A DNA stretch of 64,000 nt, from NCBI GenBank assembly GCA_964019055.1, contig CAXHSA010000093.1, positions 434,001 through 498,000 on the forward strand, written 5' to 3'. The notes beneath the pieces are model-generated. The model was not told where the DNA came from. It did no database searches and worked only from the letters and a program-made list of their open reading frames with translations. Each line of letters starts with the position of its first letter. Position 1 is the first letter of the stretch. Source of the DNA: Anthopleura xanthogrammica (taxonomy: Eukaryota; Cnidaria; Anthozoa; Actiniaria; Actiniidae). Shown here piece by piece: positions 61,921 through 64,000 of this stretch. The position numbers and the translations under genes were made by a program.

Positions 61921-63555
61921 ACCTCTTGAGATAAAAACACGACGTTTTGGCGAAAAAAAATTCGGTTTTGGCTGAGTAAAGGTGCTTTTTGGTCAAAAAA
62001 GCTGTTTTTTGCTGACAAAATTGGAAATTTGCTGAGAATTTTCTTTTGCTCAAAACACGACGTTTTCACTGCTAAACGCAAGTTTTGGCCGAGAAAAGCA
62101 CATTTTGGGTGTCCAAAACACTGTTTTGCTGGGAAAAAAAACTTTTTAGCCCAAAAAACTGAAAAATGGCCATTTTGGCTCTCAAAACCAGGTTTTTCGC
62201 TTACGGCGTGACCTGTTTGCTGAAACCCCCACTTTTTGCTCATGATAATACCTCTTGAGATAAAAACACGACGTTTTGGCGAAAAAAAATTCGGTTTTGG
62301 CTGAGTAAAGGTGCTTTTTGGTCAAAAAAGCTGTTTTTTGCTGACAAAATTGGAAATTTGCTGAGAATTTTCTTTTGCTCAAAACACGACGTTTTCACTG
62401 CTAAACGCAAGTTTTGGCCGAGAAAAGCACATTTTGGGTGTCCAAAACACTGTTTTGCTGGGAAAAAAAACTTTTTAGCCCAAAAAACTGAAAAATGGCC
62501 ATTTTGGCTCTCAAAACCAGGTTTTTCGCTTACGGCGTGACCTGTTTGCTGAAACCCCCACTTTTTGCTCATGATAATACCTCTTGAGATAAAAACACGA
62601 CGTTTTGGCGAAAAAAAATTCGGTTTTGGCTGAGTAAAGGTGCTTTTTGGTCAAAAAAGCTGTTTTTTGCTGACAAAATTGGAAATTTGCTGAGAATTTT
62701 CTTTTGCTCAAAACACGACGTTTTCACTGCTAAACGCAAGTTTTGGCCGAGAAAAGCACATTTTGGGTGTCCAAAACACTGTTTTGCTGGGAAAAAAAAC
62801 TTTTTAGCCCAAAAAACTGAAAAATGGCCATTTTGGCTCTCAAAACCAGGTTTTTCGCTTACGGCGTGACCTGTTTGCTGAAACCCCCACTTTTTGCTCA
62901 TGATAATACCTCTTGAGATAAAAACACGACGTTTTGGCGAAACAAAATTCGGTTTTGGCTGAGTAAAGGTGCTTTTTGGTCAAAAAAGCTGTTTTTTGCT
63001 GACAAAATTGGAAATTTGCTGAGAATTTTCTTTTGCTCAAAACACGACGTTTTCACTGCTAAACGCAAGTTTTGGCCGAGAAAAGCACATTTTGGGTGTC
63101 CAAAACACTGTTTTGCTGGGAAAAAAAACTTTTTAGCCCAAAAAACTGAAAAATGGCCATTTTGGCTCTCAAAACCAGGTTTTTCGCTTACGGCGTGACC
63201 TGTTTGCTGAAACCCCCACTTTTTGCTCATGATAATACCTCTTGAGATAAAAACACGACGTTTTGGCGAAAAAAAATTCGGTTTTGGCTGAGTAAAGGTG
63301 CTTTTTGGTCAAAAAAGCTGTTTTTTGCTGACAAAATTGGAAATTTGCTGAGAATTTTCTTTTGCTCAAAACACGACGTTTTCACTGCTAAACGCAAGTT
63401 TTGGCCGAGAAAAGCACATTTTGGGTGTCCAAAACACTGTTTTGCTGGGAAAAAAAACTTTTTAGCCCAAAAAACTGAAAAATGGCCATTTTGGCTCTCA
63501 AAACCAGGTTTTTCGCTTACGGCGTGACCTGTTTGCTGAAACCCCCACTTTTTGC

Positions 63556-63884
63556 TCATGATAATACCTCTTGAGATAAAAACACGACGTTTTGGCGAAA
63601 AAAAATTCGGTTTTGGCTGAGTAAAGGTGCTTTTTGGTCAAAAAAGCTGTTTTTTGCTGACAAAATTGGAAATTTGCTGAGAATTTTCTTTTGCTCAAAA
63701 CACGACGTTTTCACTGCTAAACGCAAGTTTTGGCCGAGAAAAGCACATTTTGGGTGTCCAAAACACTGTTTTGCTGGGAAAAAAAACTTTTTAGCCCAAA
63801 AAACTGAAAAATGGCCATTTTGGCTCTCAAAACCAGGTTTTTCGCTTACGGCGTGACCTGTTTGCTGAAACCCCCACTTTTTGC
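63556..63884 (+). repeat. Representative B' unit with ~20-bp internal sub-units
   Basis: Counting from CACGACG at 63583, T-runs begin at about 8, 29, 49, 68, 91, 107, 126, 146, 166, 187, 206, 236, 256, 279 and 296. The usual spacing is 19-21 bp, close to two helical turns. A-runs sit between them, so tract centres recur about every 10 bp over roughly the first 260 bases. Recognisable sub-units follow a T4-5-GGC-GAA-A3-5 pattern (TTTTGGCGAAAA, TTTTTGGTCAAAAAA, TTTTGGCCGAGAAAA, TTTTGGGTGTCCAAAA). The 329-bp unit thus appears to derive from about 16 copies of an ancestral ~20-bp quasi-palindrome. Confidence 0.8.
63808..63821. repeat. Representative 14-bp palindrome AAAATGGCCATTTT in B/B'
   Basis: A perfect palindrome centred on TGGCCA, kept in nearly every B and B' unit. 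One of the earliest B units (near 27290) has TGGCTATTTT instead. Each half resembles the short YY1 core AANATGG, but that is a low-information match. Confidence 0.7.
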
Positions 63885-64000
63885 TCATGATAATACCTCT
63901 TGAGATAAAAACACGACGTTTTGGCGAAAAAAAATTCGGTTTTGGCTGAGTAAAGGTGCTTTTTGGTCAAAAAAGCTGTTTTTTGCTGACAAAATTGGAA

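Larger units (their letters stand above)
36523..64000 (+). repeat. Subfamily B' satellite array (329-bp units)
   Basis: About 83.5 units run to the end of the window. B' differs from B at about 31 of 329 positions (about 90-91% identity, counted by eye). Diagnostic motifs are AAAAAAAATTCGG, GAGTAAAGGTGC, CTTTTGCTCAAAACACG, ACGCAAGTTTTGGCCGAG, GGTGTCCAAAACACTG, GCTGGGAAAAAAAAC, AACCAGGTTTTTCGCTTACG, GCGTGACCTG, AACCCCCAC and CTCATGATAATACCTC. The motif CACGACGTTTT occurs twice per unit, 118 bp apart, and points to an internal duplication. The first unit is transitional: it has AACCAGG and GCGTGACC but still CGCTGACG. Homogeneity rises strongly into the array, and from about 48.4 to 59.9 kb almost every unit is identical. 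No spacer, gene or mobile element interrupts it. Confidence 0.97.

Noticed and set aside
36471..63821. YY1 sites in the AAAATGGCCATTTT palindrome
   Set aside because: Only the short AANATGG core matches, which is expected often in A/T-rich DNA. There is no flanking support for a regulatory role.
36576..63888. Minus-strand open frames of 110 codons (starting MSKKWGFQQTGHAVSEKP) repeated in almost every B' unit, with 66-codon frames in another phase
   Set aside because: Their conservation only reflects that the DNA units are identical. Frames on both strands and in several phases are equally conserved, the unit is not a multiple of three, composition is dominated by Phe/Lys from A/T tracts, and single-base indels are tolerated freely (for example near 48267).
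1..64000. CRISPR array
   Set aside because: Repeats are contiguous with no unique spacers, units are 148 and 329 bp, and there are no cas genes.
27174..64000. T-runs after short inverted repeats resembling intrinsic terminators
   Set aside because: They recur every ~20 bp as part of the satellite and follow no gene; the window is not bacterial in character.

Overview
This window is almost entirely tandemly repeated satellite DNA from a eukaryotic genome, and I find no credible protein-coding or RNA gene in it. The signs of a eukaryote are long head-to-tail arrays of nucleosome-scale repeats, higher-order repeat blocks and a non-coding inverted-repeat transposon-like insertion, with no operons, ribosome binding sites or coding density. 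The species cannot be named from the sequence.

Layout. (1) Positions 1-7329 and 8198-27173 are one array of a 148-bp satellite, here called family A, with about 178 monomers all in the same orientation. Two monomer classes (alpha and beta) are interspersed, often alternating, and a third variant (gamma, with TATATATCG in place of TATACATGG) appears from about 16.9 kb. Six blocks of higher-order repeats (HORs) can be delimited by shared rare variants. (2) Positions 7330-8197 hold an 868-bp non-satellite insertion with 22-bp terminal inverted repeats (21 of 22 match), placed in the middle of one A monomer. It has no coding capacity and looks like a non-autonomous DNA transposon. (3) At 27170-27174 family A abuts a second, unrelated satellite with a unit of about 329 bp. 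It comes as subfamily B (27174-36522, about 28 units) and subfamily B' (36523-64000, about 83 units, running off the window). B and B' differ at about 31 positions per unit by my count. B' becomes very homogeneous, with dozens of consecutive near-identical units between about 48.4 and 59.9 kb.

Internal structure. Each A monomer carries a GC-rich 12-bp alternating purine-pyrimidine palindrome (CGCGCATGCGCA) that matches the published NRF-1 consensus. The B/B' unit is itself built from about 16 degenerate ~20-bp sub-units in which T-tracts and A-tracts alternate about every 10 bp, predicting intrinsically curved DNA. The window therefore shows three nested scales: ~20-bp sub-units, 148/329-bp monomers, and HORs of 2 to 9 monomers, plus local runs of variant units that record unequal exchange.

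Function. Nothing here works as a gene system. The plausible role is structural, as centromeric or pericentromeric heterochromatin, and that is inference. The many 60-159-codon open frames are by-products of the repeats: neither 148 nor 329 is divisible by three, so each frame shifts at every unit and stops.
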